This document shows, in pieces, positions 30,141-39,873 of a DNA stretch of 64,000 nt. Origin of the DNA: Roseateles aquatilis (GTDB lineage: Bacteria; Pseudomonadota; Gammaproteobacteria; Burkholderiales; Burkholderiaceae_C); NCBI RefSeq assembly GCF_002205645.1, contig NZ_NIOF01000002.1:496001-560000 (forward strand), in the 5' to 3' direction. Below the pieces are notes generated by a model that saw only the letters and a program-made list of their open reading frames with translations, searched no databases and was not told where the DNA came from. Each line of letters begins with the position of its first letter. The first letter of the stretch is position 1. The position numbers and the translations under genes were made by a program.

Positions 30141-32351
30141 TCACGCCATCCGGGGCAGGTCCTTGAGCAGCTTGTCCAGCGTGATCGGGTAGTCGCGGAC
30201 ACGGATGCCGGTGGCGTTGTGGATGGCGTTGGCCACCGCCGCGCCGACGCCGCAGATGCCCAGTTCCCCGACGCCCTTGGCCTTCATCGGCGACGAGATC
30301 GGATCGGTCTCGTCCAGGAAGATCACTTCCTGGTGCGGGATGTCCGCGTGCACCGGGACCTCGTAGCCGGCCAGGTCGTGGTTGACGAAGAAGCCGCGGC
30401 GCTCGTCGACGTGCAGCGCCTCCATCAGCGCCGCGCCCACGCCCATCGTCATCGCCCCGATCACCTGGCTGCGCGCGGCCTTCGGGTTGAGGATGCGCCC
30501 GGCCGCGCAGACGGCCAGCATGCGCCGCACGCGGACCTCGCCCGTATAGGCGTCCACCGCCACCTCGCAGAAGTGACCGCCGAAGGTGGACTGCTGGTAC
30601 TTCTTGTCGAGGTCGCCGTACGTCATGTGGTCCTCGGCCACCAGGCCTTCCTTGCCGGCGGCCTCGGCCAGAGAGATCCCGCCGGAGCCCCCGCCGCGCA
30701 CCTGTCCGTCGGCGAAGACGGCGTTCTCGGGATCCAGCCCCGCCTGCTTCGCGACCAGCGCGCGCAACTGCATGCACGCGGCATAGACGCCCGCCGTCGA
30801 GCTGTTGGCGCCCCACTGGCCGCCGGACCCGGCGGACACCGGCAGCGACGAATCGCCCAGCCGCACCACCACCTTGTCGAGGCCCACGCCCATCATCTCG
30901 GCCGCGGTCTGCGCCAGGATGGTGTAGCTGCCGGTGCCGATGTCGGTCATGTCGGTCTCGACGGTCACGATGCCGCGGCCATCCAGGCGCACGCGCGCGC
31001 CGGACTTCATCACCAGGTTGTTGCGAAAGGCCGCCGCCACGCCCAGGCCGATCAGCCAGCGACCCTCGCGACGCTGGCCGGGCGCGGCGCGGCGGCTCCA
31101 GCCGAAGCGCTCCGCGCCGGTGCGCAGGCACTCGGACAGGCGGCGTTGCGAGAACGGCCGCTCCGGCTTTTCCGGGTCGACCTGCGTGTCGTTGACGATG
31201 CGGAACTGCACCGGGTCCATGCCGACCTTCTCGGCGATCTCGTCGATGGCGATCTCCAGCGCCATCAGGCCGGGCGCCTCGCCGGGCGCGCGCATGGCGT
31301 TGCCCTCCGGCAGGTCCAGCACCGCGAGCTTCATCGCCGTCATCCGGTTCGCGCCGGCGTACAGCAGCCGGGTCTGCGCGACGGCGGTTTCCGGGCCACC
31401 GCCTTCCAGGTCACCCGACCAGCTCTCGTGGCCGATGGCGGTGATCCGGCCGTCCTGGCCGGCCGCGATGCGCAGGCGCTGGATGGTGGCCGGGCGGTGC
31501 GTCGTGTTGTTGAACATCAGCGGGCGCTGCAGGGCGACCTTGACCGGACGTCCCACCGCCTTCGCGCCGAGCGCGGCCATCAGCACGTCCGCCCGCAGGA
31601 ACAGCTTGCCGCCGAAGCCGCCGCCAATGAAGGGCGAGATCAGCCGGACCTTGTCCCGGGGCAGGCCCAGCGTCCTGGCCAGGTCGCCGCGGCCCCAGTC
31701 GATCATCTGGTTGGCGGTCCAGACCGTGAGCCGGTCGCCTTCCCAGACGGCGAGCGTGGCGTGCGGCTCCATCATCGCGTGCGCCTGGTCGGGCGTGGTG
31801 TAGGTGGCGTCGATCTTGACGGCGGCTTGCGCGAAGGCCCCGTCGAAGTCGCCCACGTGGGTCGCCGACGGCGAGCCGCCGCCATCCGCCTTGGGCGGCC
31901 TGGCACCTTCCCTGGCCTTGGCCAGGCTGAAGGCGCCGGGGGCCGCGGCGTAGTCGACGCGGATCAGCGCCGCGGCGGCGCGGGCCTGCTCGAAGCCCTC
32001 CGCCACGACCAGGGCGACGGCCTGGTGGTAATGCTGGATCTCCGGGCCGCCGAGCAGCCTGGCGGTGTTGAACTTGCCGTGGCCGAGCTTGCCGGCATTG
32101 GCCGCCGTGACGACGGCCAGCACGCCCGGCGCCGCTTCGGCGGCGGCCGTGTCCAGGGCAGTGATGCGCCCCTTGGCGATGCCGGCGCCGACGACGTAGC
32201 CATAGGCCGGGTTCCTGGCCACGTCGTGGCGCTCGTAGGCGTAGGGCGCGGTGCCGGTCGTCTTGCGCGGGCCGTCGATGCGGTCGGTCGGCTTGCCGAC
32301 GATGCGCAGTTGGTCGATCGGATTGGTGGTGGCGGGGGTGTCGAACTTCAT
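30141..32351 (-). CDS. paoC: Periplasmic aldehyde oxidoreductase, molybdenum-binding subunit
   Basis: A 736-residue xanthine-oxidase-family large subunit of PaoC (YagR) type. Recognisable molybdenum-cofactor segments are [41 protein letters not shown] and, near the C-terminus, [20 protein letters not shown], where the glutamate after GVG is the catalytic base. PaoABC oxidises a broad range of aromatic and aliphatic aldehydes to acids in the periplasm, using molybdopterin cytosine dinucleotide. The ATG overlaps the stop of the FAD-subunit gene (ATGA). The large subunit has no signal peptide and would ride with the Tat-exported small subunit. Confidence 0.92.
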   Translation of the reverse strand: MKFDTPATTNPIDQLRIVGKPTDRIDGPRKTTGTAPYAYERHDVARNPAYGYVVGAGIAKGRITALDTAAAEAAPGVLAVVTAANAGKLGHGKFNTARLLGGPEIQHYHQAVALVVAEGFEQARAAAALIRVDYAAAPGAFSLAKAREGARPPKADGGGSPSATHVGDFDGAFAQAAVKIDATYTTPDQAHAMMEPHATLAVWEGDRLTVWTANQMIDWGRGDLARTLGLPRDKVRLISPFIGGGFGGKLFLRADVLMAALGAKAVGRPVKVALQRPLMFNNTTHRPATIQRLRIAAGQDGRITAIGHESWSGDLEGGGPETAVAQTRLLYAGANRMTAMKLAVLDLPEGNAMRAPGEAPGLMALEIAIDEIAEKVGMDPVQFRIVNDTQVDPEKPERPFSQRRLSECLRTGAERFGWSRRAAPGQRREGRWLIGLGVAAAFRNNLVMKSGARVRLDGRGIVTVETDMTDIGTGSYTILAQTAAEMMGVGLDKVVVRLGDSSLPVSAGSGGQWGANSSTAGVYAACMQLRALVAKQAGLDPENAVFADGQVRGGGSGGISLAEAAGKEGLVAEDHMTYGDLDKKYQQSTFGGHFCEVAVDAYTGEVRVRRMLAVCAAGRILNPKAARSQVIGAMTMGVGAALMEALHVDERRGFFVNHDLAGYEVPVHADIPHQEVIFLDETDPISSPMKAKGVGELGICGVGAAVANAIHNATGIRVRDYPITLDKLLKDLPRMA

Positions 32352-33303
32352 GCTTGCGTCCTTGCTTGGGCCAGCACGGCGCCGAGGGTGCGTTCCACCA
32401 GCGGCAGCTTGAAGGCGTTGTCCGCGGTCGGGCGCGCGCCGGCCAGCAGCGTCGACGCCGCGGGTCGGGCGCCCTCCCGAAGGCGCTGCTCGGCGGCCTC
32501 GACGCGCCACGGCCTGGGTGCGATGCCGCCGACGGCGAAACGGCCGCTGCCGTCGCGCTGGATCACGGCGGCCACCGACACCAGCGCGAAGGCGTAGGAC
32601 GCCCGGTCCCGCACCTTCTGATAGAGGTGCACCCCGCCGGCCGGGCGCGGCAGCGTGACGGCGGTGATCAGTTCCCCCGTCTCCAGCGCGGTCTCCAGGT
32701 GAGGGGTGTTGCCCGGCAGGCGATGGAAGTCGGCGATCGGGATGCGGCGCGCCCGGCCGTCGGCGCGCACCGTCTCGACGGTGGCGTCCAGCACGCGCAT
32801 CGCCACGGCCATGTCGCTGGGGTGGGTGGCGATGCAGTCCTCGCTGACGCCGACGATGCCCAGCGGCCGGCTCATGCCGCCGCCCAGCGCGCCGCAGCCG
32901 CTGCCGGGCTTGCGCTTGTTGCAGGGTTGCTCGGTGTCGTAGAAGTAGGGGCAGCGCGTGCGCTGCAGCAGATTGCCGGCGGTGGTGGCGCGGTTGCGCA
33001 ACTGGCCGGACGCCCCGGCGAGCAGCGCGCGCGACAGCACGCCGTAGTCGCGGCGCACGCGCGTGTCGGCGGCCAGGTCGGTGTTGCGCACCAGCGCGCC
33101 GATGCGCAGGCCGCCATCGGTCGTCGGCTCGACGCGGTCCAGCCCCAGGCCGTTGACGTCGATGAGGTGGGTCGGGGTCTCGATCTGCAGCTTCATCAGA
33201 TCGAGCAGGTTGGTGCCGCCGGCGATGAAGCGGGCGCCGGGCTGGCGCGAGGCGGCCGCGGCGGCGGCGGCCGGTGTCGCGGCGCGCTCGAAGGTGAAGG
33301 GCT

Positions 33304-33307
<4 letters not shown>
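32348..33307 (-). CDS. paoB: Aldehyde oxidoreductase FAD-binding subunit
   Basis: A 319-residue CO-dehydrogenase/xanthine-dehydrogenase-type flavoprotein. [13 protein letters not shown] is the FAD-binding loop; [14 protein letters not shown] with [13 protein letters not shown] is the cysteine-rich insert that binds an extra [4Fe-4S] cluster in E. coli Pao[17 protein letters not shown] is also conserved. It passes electrons from the molybdenum site. Its start overlaps the paoA stop and its stop overlaps the paoC start, both by ATGA, so the three subunits are translationally coupled. Confidence 0.92.
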
Positions 33308-34092
<785 letters not shown>

Positions 34093-34158
34093 GCGGGGGC
34101 ACTCCTGGCTGGCGGGGGACGGCAACCCGCCAGCCCGGCAATCCCCGTGCCCATCGCT

Positions 34159-36294
34159 TCAGGCCGGTTTGCGCGATGGGGGCAGGCGGCTGCTGTCCTC
34201 GCCGTCCAGCGTGGCGCCGGGGTCTTCCTCGCCGGCCACGGACTCATCGAACGAGTGGTCGGGCACGTGGGGCGTGCCCGGGTCTGGCGGGCGCGGCGCG
34301 GCGGGCGCGGGCGCCGAGGGGCCCGGCACCGGCACCGCCGGCGACGGGCTGTCGGGAACACCCGGCGGGGCGGACACCGGAGCTTCGTCGGGATCGGGCA
34401 CGGAGGCGGACATGGCGGCGCTCGACAGGTGGCTGGCGGACACGAACCGGTGTTTGCCGGCGCGTTTGGCGTGGTACATCGCCGTGTCGGCCAATCGCAT
34501 CAGCGATTCGGCCTGGCGGCCGTGATGCGGGGCAAACGCGATGCCGATGCTGGCGCCGATCGAGGTCTCGTCGCCGTCGGGCAGCAGGATCGGCTCGCGC
34601 AGCGCCGCCAGCATGCGCTGCAAGGCGGGCTCCGCCTCGGCTTCGGTGCGCAGCGATGTCAGCAACACGGCGAACTCGTCGCCGCCCAGCCGTGCCACCA
34701 GGTCGTGGCTGCGCACGCCGGCCAGCAGCCGCTGCGCGATCACGCGCAGCACCACGTCGCCTGCTTCGTGGCCGAAGCGGTCGTTGATGTCCTTGAAGCC
34801 GTCCAGGTCGACATGACAGACGGCCACCAGCCCGAAGCGATCGTCCAGCAGCGCCAGCGCGCCGGCCAGCCGTTCGGTGAAGCGCACCCGGTTGGGCAAT
34901 CCGGTCAAGGCGTCGTGCACCGCGAGATGCCGTGCGGTGGCCTCGCTCTCCTTGATCGCGGTGATGTCGATCGTCATCCAGAGCGACTCGCGCTCCGACA
35001 CCGACGCGCCGCTGAGGTCGATCCACACCGGCGTGCCGTCCTTGCGTTGCATCCGCAACTGGGTGCGGTAGCGGCGGCCGGCGGCAATGGCGGCATAGGC
35101 CTGGTCGCCGACGAGGGCGTGGGACGCATCGTCCATGTACAGCCGCCGGGTGGGCTGGCCCATCAGCTCGCCGGGCGCGTAGCCGAAGACCGATTCCAGC
35201 GCGCGGTTCTTCCAGACCACGTGCCGGTCGCGCAGCCGCATCATGCCGACCATGTCGTTGTCCAGCATCAGGTTCTGCTCCAGCGCCAGTTGCGTCAGGC
35301 CCTCGTCGGCGCGCCGCTCGCGGCGCTGGCGCTGGAACACCAGCATCGAGCAGCCGATCACCGTCAGGATCACCATCGCGGCCAGCAGGCTCTGCTGGAT
35401 CGCCTCCTCGCGCCAGCCGGCCAGGAAGTCGGCGGTGCTCGCGCCGGTGAAGATCGTCAGCGGATAGCCGCGCACCTGCCGATAGCAGGTGATGCGCTCG
35501 ATGTTGTCCAGCCGGGTCCTGGTCATGTACCAGCCCTGGCGCGGATCGATCGCCATCTGGCGGATCAGGTCCTCGGACACGACCACGTCGCCGACGCCGC
35601 GGATCGAATGCGGCTCCGCCGCCGAGTAGCGCGCCACCAGGCGCCGGCTCTGGGTACGCAGCGAGATGGCGCCCTCGGCGCCGATGGTCAGGCCCTTGAA
35701 GGTCTCGATGAAATGGTCGGTGGACAGGTTGGTGTAGACGATGCCGGCGAAGGCGCCGCTGTCGGTCTCCAGCCGCCGGGCGATGACGATGCCCCATTTG
35801 CGGAAGACACGTCCGAACAGCGGCTCCGAGATCACCAGCCCGTCACCGTCGCGGGCGTGCTGGAAGTAATCCCGGTCGGCCACGTTGAGCGCGCCGTCCT
35901 CGGACGCGAGCCCGAACAGCACCTGACCGCGGCTGTCGGTGATCCGGATCGCGTCGACCTGCGGCAGCAGGCTGCGCTGGTCGGCGATGGCGCGTTCCAT
36001 GGCGCGGCTGAACTCGGCCGGGACGGGCAGGTCGGTGCCGGCGCGGCGGTGCTGCAGCGCCAGCGTGGCCAGCGCGTTGTCCACCTGCCTGAGCTCGGCG
36101 CCGATCTCGATGCTGAGGCTGCTGGCCAGGTTCTCGGTGGTTTCGCGGGCGAGGCTCTTGTCGGCCTCGCGGCTGTTGTGCAGCGCCAGCAAGGTCGCGG
36201 CGACGATCGCCGCGGCCACGATGAGGTTGCCCGCCACCAGCCAGATGGCGAGGCGGGTCAACGAGCGATGAGGGGGAACGGACAGTCGTTGCAT
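34159..36294 (-). CDS. Membrane diguanylate cyclase (Cache-PAS-GGDEF)
   Basis: A 711-residue c-di-GMP synthase. A transmembrane helix (~15-38), a periplasmic double-Cache sensor (~45-285) and a second helix (~298-318) are followed by PAS/PAC (~335-455) and GGDEF. The active site is LGGDEF, and RSHD five residues before it fits the inhibitory I-site (RxxD). The last ~100 residues are a Pro/Ala/Asp-rich disordered tail, unusual for the family. There is no EAL domain. It sits 66 bases upstream of paoA on the same strand, so it is probably its own unit read in the same direction. Confidence 0.9.
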   Translation of the reverse strand: MQRLSVPPHRSLTRLAIWLVAGNLIVAAAIVAATLLALHNSREADKSLARETTENLASSLSIEIGAELRQVDNALATLALQHRRAGTDLPVPAEFSRAMERAIADQRSLLPQVDAIRITDSRGQVLFGLASEDGALNVADRDYFQHARDGDGLVISEPLFGRVFRKWGIVIARRLETDSGAFAGIVYTNLSTDHFIETFKGLTIGAEGAISLRTQSRRLVARYSAAEPHSIRGVGDVVVSEDLIRQMAIDPRQGWYMTRTRLDNIERITCYRQVRGYPLTIFTGASTADFLAGWREEAIQQSLLAAMVILTVIGCSMLVFQRQRRERRADEGLTQLALEQNLMLDNDMVGMMRLRDRHVVWKNRALESVFGYAPGELMGQPTRRLYMDDASHALVGDQAYAAIAAGRRYRTQLRMQRKDGTPVWIDLSGASVSERESLWMTIDITAIKESEATARHLAVHDALTGLPNRVRFTERLAGALALLDDRFGLVAVCHVDLDGFKDINDRFGHEAGDVVLRVIAQRLLAGVRSHDLVARLGGDEFAVLLTSLRTEAEAEPALQRMLAALREPILLPDGDETSIGASIGIAFAPHHGRQAESLMRLADTAMYHAKRAGKHRFVSASHLSSAAMSASVPDPDEAPVSAPPGVPDSPSPAVPVPGPSAPAPAAPRPPDPGTPHVPDHSFDESVAGEEDPGATLDGEDSSRLPPSRKPA

Positions 36295-36373
36295 GGGCGC
36301 GCGCGGGCGAAGCGGGCATCCTAACCGTCTTGGTCGGGGTGGGGCGAGTGACGGCCGACGCTCTACGCCCAGC

Positions 36374-36712
36374 CTAGAGCGGCAGCATCAGCGTCCAGGG
36401 TTCGGAGGGGGACGGCTTGAATCCGTGGTGCAGATAGAACCTTCTGGCGCGCTCGTCAATGGCATGGCACAGCAGCGCGCGGCCTCCCGCGATCCGGGCC
36501 GCATGCCGCGTGCGCAGGATGGCGTCTCGCAGCAGGCCAGCGCCGATGCCCATTCCTGTCCACGCCTCATGAACGGCCAGGCGTCCCAGCACGAACACCG
36601 GCATGGGCATCGGTGCATTGCGCCGAACGGCTCCGATCGCGGAGCCGTGGCGATCACGCGGGAGAACATCCTTGGCCGCTCTCCGCTCCGTCACTTGATG
36701 TCCATGCGACAT
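36374..36712 (-). pseudogene. N-terminally truncated GNAT (TacT-like) toxin remnant
   Basis: The last ~78 residues match the C-terminal half of TacT/AtaT-type acetyltransferase toxins: PVFVLGRLAVHEAWTGMGIG (the acetyl-CoA loop region), RALLCHAIDERARRFYLHHGF and a terminal TLMLPL. The ~80 N-terminal residues of the usual ~165-residue protein are missing; instead the frame runs 59 bases into the end of the RES-toxin gene. No DUF1778 (TacA) antitoxin is present. It is best read as a broken toxin gene; the intact acetyl-CoA loop means residual function cannot be excluded. Confidence 0.65.
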
Positions 36713-37277
36713 CCAGCATCGCGCCGTGAAGGGCCACCTGAATCCAGGAATTGACGCGGCCGTCGGCTGCGATCAATGGTGACTTCCACAATGCGCTGAA
36801 CGACTCGGCGGAAGGGTCGAACAAGAGCACGCAGTCATGGTCGGCATGCTGCGCGGAGCGATAGACAAGGCCATCGAACCCACGCTCGCACAGATCCGTG
36901 GCCAGACACTGCGTCGCACGAATGCGGACGGAATGCAGCCCTGGGCGATCCGACACGTGCGGCCGCAGGTCCACCAGCTTCATGCGTAGCGTGGTCTTCA
37001 CGGCAATGAGCTCGCAGCCTTTTAATGCCACTGGGTCGACCGTGTGGACGTTGCGACGGAAATGGGTCTCGTAGAGCGCGGTCTGTGGGTGTCTGGCGAA
37101 GTACACCGTGGGGCGGTCCGACAGGTCGAGGCGACCCGTCATGCCGCCGGGCTGCTGCAACTTGACGGGGCCGAGCCGGGGCGTCTGGGGAGTCGGCGCG
37201 ATGCGCTGCACTCGAAACAGGACTTCTCCGGCCCGGAGCTCCAACGTTGGCAGATAGTTGAAATTGCAGAACTGCAT
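36654..37277 (-). CDS. RES-domain toxin (NAD+-degrading)
   Basis: A 207-residue RES-family toxin. The family's polar core is visible as FRVQR (R22/R25), TALYETHF (E70) and GLVYRS (S141). RES toxins such as MbcT of Mycobacterium and Res of Pseudomonas degrade intracellular NAD+ when free of antitoxin. The start lies 6 bases after the stop of the antitoxin gene, the normal antitoxin-first order for this class. The C-terminal ~45 residues (ALHGAMLDVAWTSSDG...) extend past the usual domain end and overlap the GNAT remnant, so the original stop may have been lost. Confidence 0.82.
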   Translation of the reverse strand: MQFCNFNYLPTLELRAGEVLFRVQRIAPTPQTPRLGPVKLQQPGGMTGRLDLSDRPTVYFARHPQTALYETHFRRNVHTVDPVALKGCELIAVKTTLRMKLVDLRPHVSDRPGLHSVRIRATQCLATDLCERGFDGLVYRSAQHADHDCVLLFDPSAESFSALWKSPLIAADGRVNSWIQVALHGAMLDVAWTSSDGAESGQGCSPA

Positions 37278-37283
37278 GGACCC

Positions 37284-37814
37284 TCAAAACGTAGGGCCCC
37301 ACCTCGCATCACGCAGCACGTCGTCCAGATGACCTTGTTCCAGGGCGATCCTGGGTGTTTTCTCCCGCAGGCCCCGGGACGGGGACTCCAGGTAGTTCAG
37401 CAGACCCCAGGGCTCACTTGCGCTGACGCAATCGGCCTTGATCGTGGGCAAGTGCGGCCATAGCGAATCGTAGAACTGCCAGAACGGCAAGCGAAGTTCG
37501 CCTTGCTCGTTCACCAGTCCAAGCGCTCGGCCGGAATGAACCAGCTCCAGAACTTGCTCGGCGGTCTGTCCGATCATCGAAGCGGCCTGCTCCACGGTGA
37601 ACATGTCTCCCTCCGCGAATCGCTCGCGACGGAAGCGTTTGTTGTTCTCCCGCAGATGCTGAAGAAAGTCATCGGAGCATCGGAACCCGGGATCTGGCTC
37701 CAGGGATGCGTACTGGGCAGGGGTGGGGGAATCGGAAGTTTGGCTGACCGTATCCATGGCGACATCCATTTCAAGAACTCGAGAGGGCTGAAATGCTGGT
37801 GCCGATGCGGCCAT
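37284..37814 (-). CDS. Xre/MbcA/ParS-type antitoxin of the RES pair
   Basis: A 176-residue protein. The C-terminal ~55 residues match the toxin-binding domain of the family (DUF2384): EPWGLLNYLESPSRGL, TPRIALEQGHLDDVLRDA. The middle (FTVEQAASMIGQTAEQVLELVHSGRALGLV) resembles a helix-turn-helix module that could bind the operon's own promoter. It should neutralise the RES toxin and autoregulate the pair. Several in-frame ATGs exist (37814, 37769, 37757) and none has a strong ribosome-binding site, so the N-terminus is uncertain. The 303 bases from here to 38117 show no gene I can support. Confidence 0.8.
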   Translation of the reverse strand: MAASAPAFQPSRVLEMDVAMDTVSQTSDSPTPAQYASLEPDPGFRCSDDFLQHLRENNKRFRRERFAEGDMFTVEQAASMIGQTAEQVLELVHSGRALGLVNEQGELRLPFWQFYDSLWPHLPTIKADCVSASEPWGLLNYLESPSRGLREKTPRIALEQGHLDDVLRDARWGPTF

Positions 37815-38117
37815 GAAGCAAGCCAGCCGGCGGGTGTTGCGTCAAGGTTCGAGCATCTCGTCATCGACATCGTGGGCTGCCGATCGACTCGCGGCTCGGA
37901 CCTTGATCGCAACGCCTTCATCTTGGCTGGACGAGGCGCGCCGCGCTTCCCGCCGAGGAGGGCGAGGTGGGTCGGAAATGGGGGCGCCCCGAAGCGGGTG
38001 GGCACTCGAGTGCTGACCGATGGGCGCACCGGGCACAGGGGTTGCCAAGAGACGCCATGCAGCTCGCGCGATGCCGATCCGGCATGCGCGTCGCGTCACA
38101 TCATCAGGAGATATCGC

Positions 38118-38276
38118 ATGGCCATCGGCACCATTCTTCTCATCATCCTGCTGCTGCTCCTCGTCGGCGCGTTGCCGACGTGGCCGCACAGCCGCGCGTG
38201 GGGCTACTACCCGAGCGGCGGCCTGGGGCTCGTCGTCTTGATCCTGATCATCCTGCTGCTGATGGGATACATCTGA
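38118..38276 (+). CDS. DUF3309 small membrane protein
   Basis: A 52-residue hydrophobic peptide: a first helix (IGTILLIILLLLLVGALPTW), the family hallmark PHSRAWGYYPSGGLG, and a second helix (VVLILIILLLMG). This is the DUF3309 family of short two-helix membrane proteins found across proteobacteria, often with stress-related expression; function unknown. AGGAG lies 7 bases before the ATG. Confidence 0.85.
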   Translation: MAIGTILLIILLLLLVGALPTWPHSRAWGYYPSGGLGLVVLILIILLLMGYI

Positions 38277-38403
38277 CGCCGCGCGCTTGAACAGGCGCTG
38301 GAAAGAGCGCGCGAACGGCGCGGACTGGCGAACGTGCCAGCGACGGCAAGACGGCGACCTCGTCAGGTCACGCCCTGCGACCGTCGTTGGCGTTCGTGCA
38401 ACG

Positions 38404-39735
38404 TCAAGCGCCCAGCAGCGATTGACCGCAGACCCGTAGCACCTGCCCGGTCAGCGGCTGTGCCGGCGGCGACGCCAAGTAGGCGATCGCCTCGGCGACG
38501 TCGGCCGGCGTGCCGCCTTGCTTGAGCGAGTTGAGGCGCCGGCCGGCCTCGCGCACCATCAGCGGCATGCGGCGGGTCATGGCGGTCTCGATGAAACCGG
38601 GAGCGATGGCGTTGACCGTGATGCCCGTCGCGTCAAGCGCGACGGCGCGTGCCGCCACGTAACCGATCAAGGCCGCCTTGGATGCGCTGTAGTTGGTCTG
38701 GCCCGCGTTGCCCGCGATGCCGCTGATCGACGACAGGCAGATCTCGCGGGCGCCCGCGTTCAGCAGGCCCGCGTCGTCCAGGCGGGCGTCGATGGCGAGG
38801 ATGGCCGCGAGGTTCACCGCCATCACGCCGTCCCACTCCGCGGCGGTCATGCGGGCCAGCGTGCGGTCGCGTGTGATGCCGGCGTTGTGCACCAGCACGT
38901 CCACGCCGCCGAGCCGGCGCACCGCGTCGACCAACTCGTCCGCGGCGCCCGGGCCGCTCAGGTCCATCGCCAGCAATGAGCCGTTGATCTCCCGCGCCAA
39001 CGCGTCCAGCGATGGCCGCGCGGCGGGCATGTCGACGCACAGCACGCGCATCCCGTCGCGCGCGAGCCGTCGCGCCGTCGCGGCACCGATGCCGCCGGCG
39101 GCACCCGTGACCAATGCGGTCCGGGTCGGGGTTGCCGCGGACCCGGCGTCATCGCTGCCCCGATGCCAGCTCAGCACCTGGCCCGACACATAGGCCGATC
39201 GGTCGCTCGCGAAGAAGCGCAACGCGCCTTCCAGTGACGCGGCCGATGCCGCGCCTTCCCGCAGCACCAGCAGATTGGCGGTGGCTCCGCGCCGGCCAAG
39301 TTCCTTGGTCATCGCGCGCGTGAATCCTTCGACCGCCCGCAGGCAGGCGGCCTCGGCGGGGGCGGTGGCGGCGGTTGTGGCGGCGCTCAGCACCAGCACG
39401 CGGCCGCTGGCGGACAGCCGGGCGGTGGCGCGCTGGGTCTGCTCGTAAAGCGTCCGCAGCGCCGCGATGTTCCGGCAACCGGTGGCGTCCACGATCAGCG
39501 AGTTCACCGCGCCGTCCGCGCCGACCGCGCCGCCTTGGGCGGCGATGGCGGCGAGCAGCGAAGGCATCGGCTCGATGCTGCCCGGCGCGATGACCTGCAC
39601 ATGCCGCCCGGCGAGTTCCTGCGCGCTCCACGCGTCGTGACGACGCCGCAGCGGCATCGGCTGCGGCAGGCCCAGCGCGCGTGCGATGCGGCGGCCGAGC
39701 GGATGTTGGACGAAGGCGAGCAGGCTGTCGGTCAT
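38404..39735 (-). CDS. fabG: High-molecular-weight FabG: tandem short-chain dehydrogenase, 3-oxoacyl-ACP reductase
   Basis: A 443-residue protein with two Rossmann modules. The first ~195 residues are a degenerate SDR domain without the glycine motif. The second is complete: TGAAGGIG (210-217), NAG (284-286), and catalytic S336, Y349 and K353 (SSISGIAG, YSASKAA). This matches the FabG4/HMwFabG class (about 450 residues) that reduces 3-oxoacyl thioesters, often CoA-linked, with NADH. ATG 39735 gives the usual family N-terminus (MTDSLLAFVQHPLGRRIA). Its common partners (MaoC hydratase, thiolase) are not next to it here. Confidence 0.88.
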   Translation of the reverse strand: MTDSLLAFVQHPLGRRIARALGLPQPMPLRRRHDAWSAQELAGRHVQVIAPGSIEPMPSLLAAIAAQGGAVGADGAVNSLIVDATGCRNIAALRTLYEQTQRATARLSASGRVLVLSAATTAATAPAEAACLRAVEGFTRAMTKELGRRGATANLLVLREGAASAASLEGALRFFASDRSAYVSGQVLSWHRGSDDAGSAATPTRTALVTGAAGGIGAATARRLARDGMRVLCVDMPAARPSLDALAREINGSLLAMDLSGPGAADELVDAVRRLGGVDVLVHNAGITRDRTLARMTAAEWDGVMAVNLAAILAIDARLDDAGLLNAGAREICLSSISGIAGNAGQTNYSASKAALIGYVAARAVALDATGITVNAIAPGFIETAMTRRMPLMVREAGRRLNSLKQGGTPADVAEAIAYLASPPAQPLTGQVLRVCGQSLLGA

Positions 39736-39873
39736 GGCGATGGGTTCCTGGGACGGCCGGGCCGCGAGGGCAAGGACCAAGGGAAAGAGGGGGCGAGGGC
39801 GGTGAGCAGGCGGGCGCGGGGAGTGTAGGCGCGGCGCCCGCCGACGACGCGAGCGACGAGTGGAACGGAGGGC

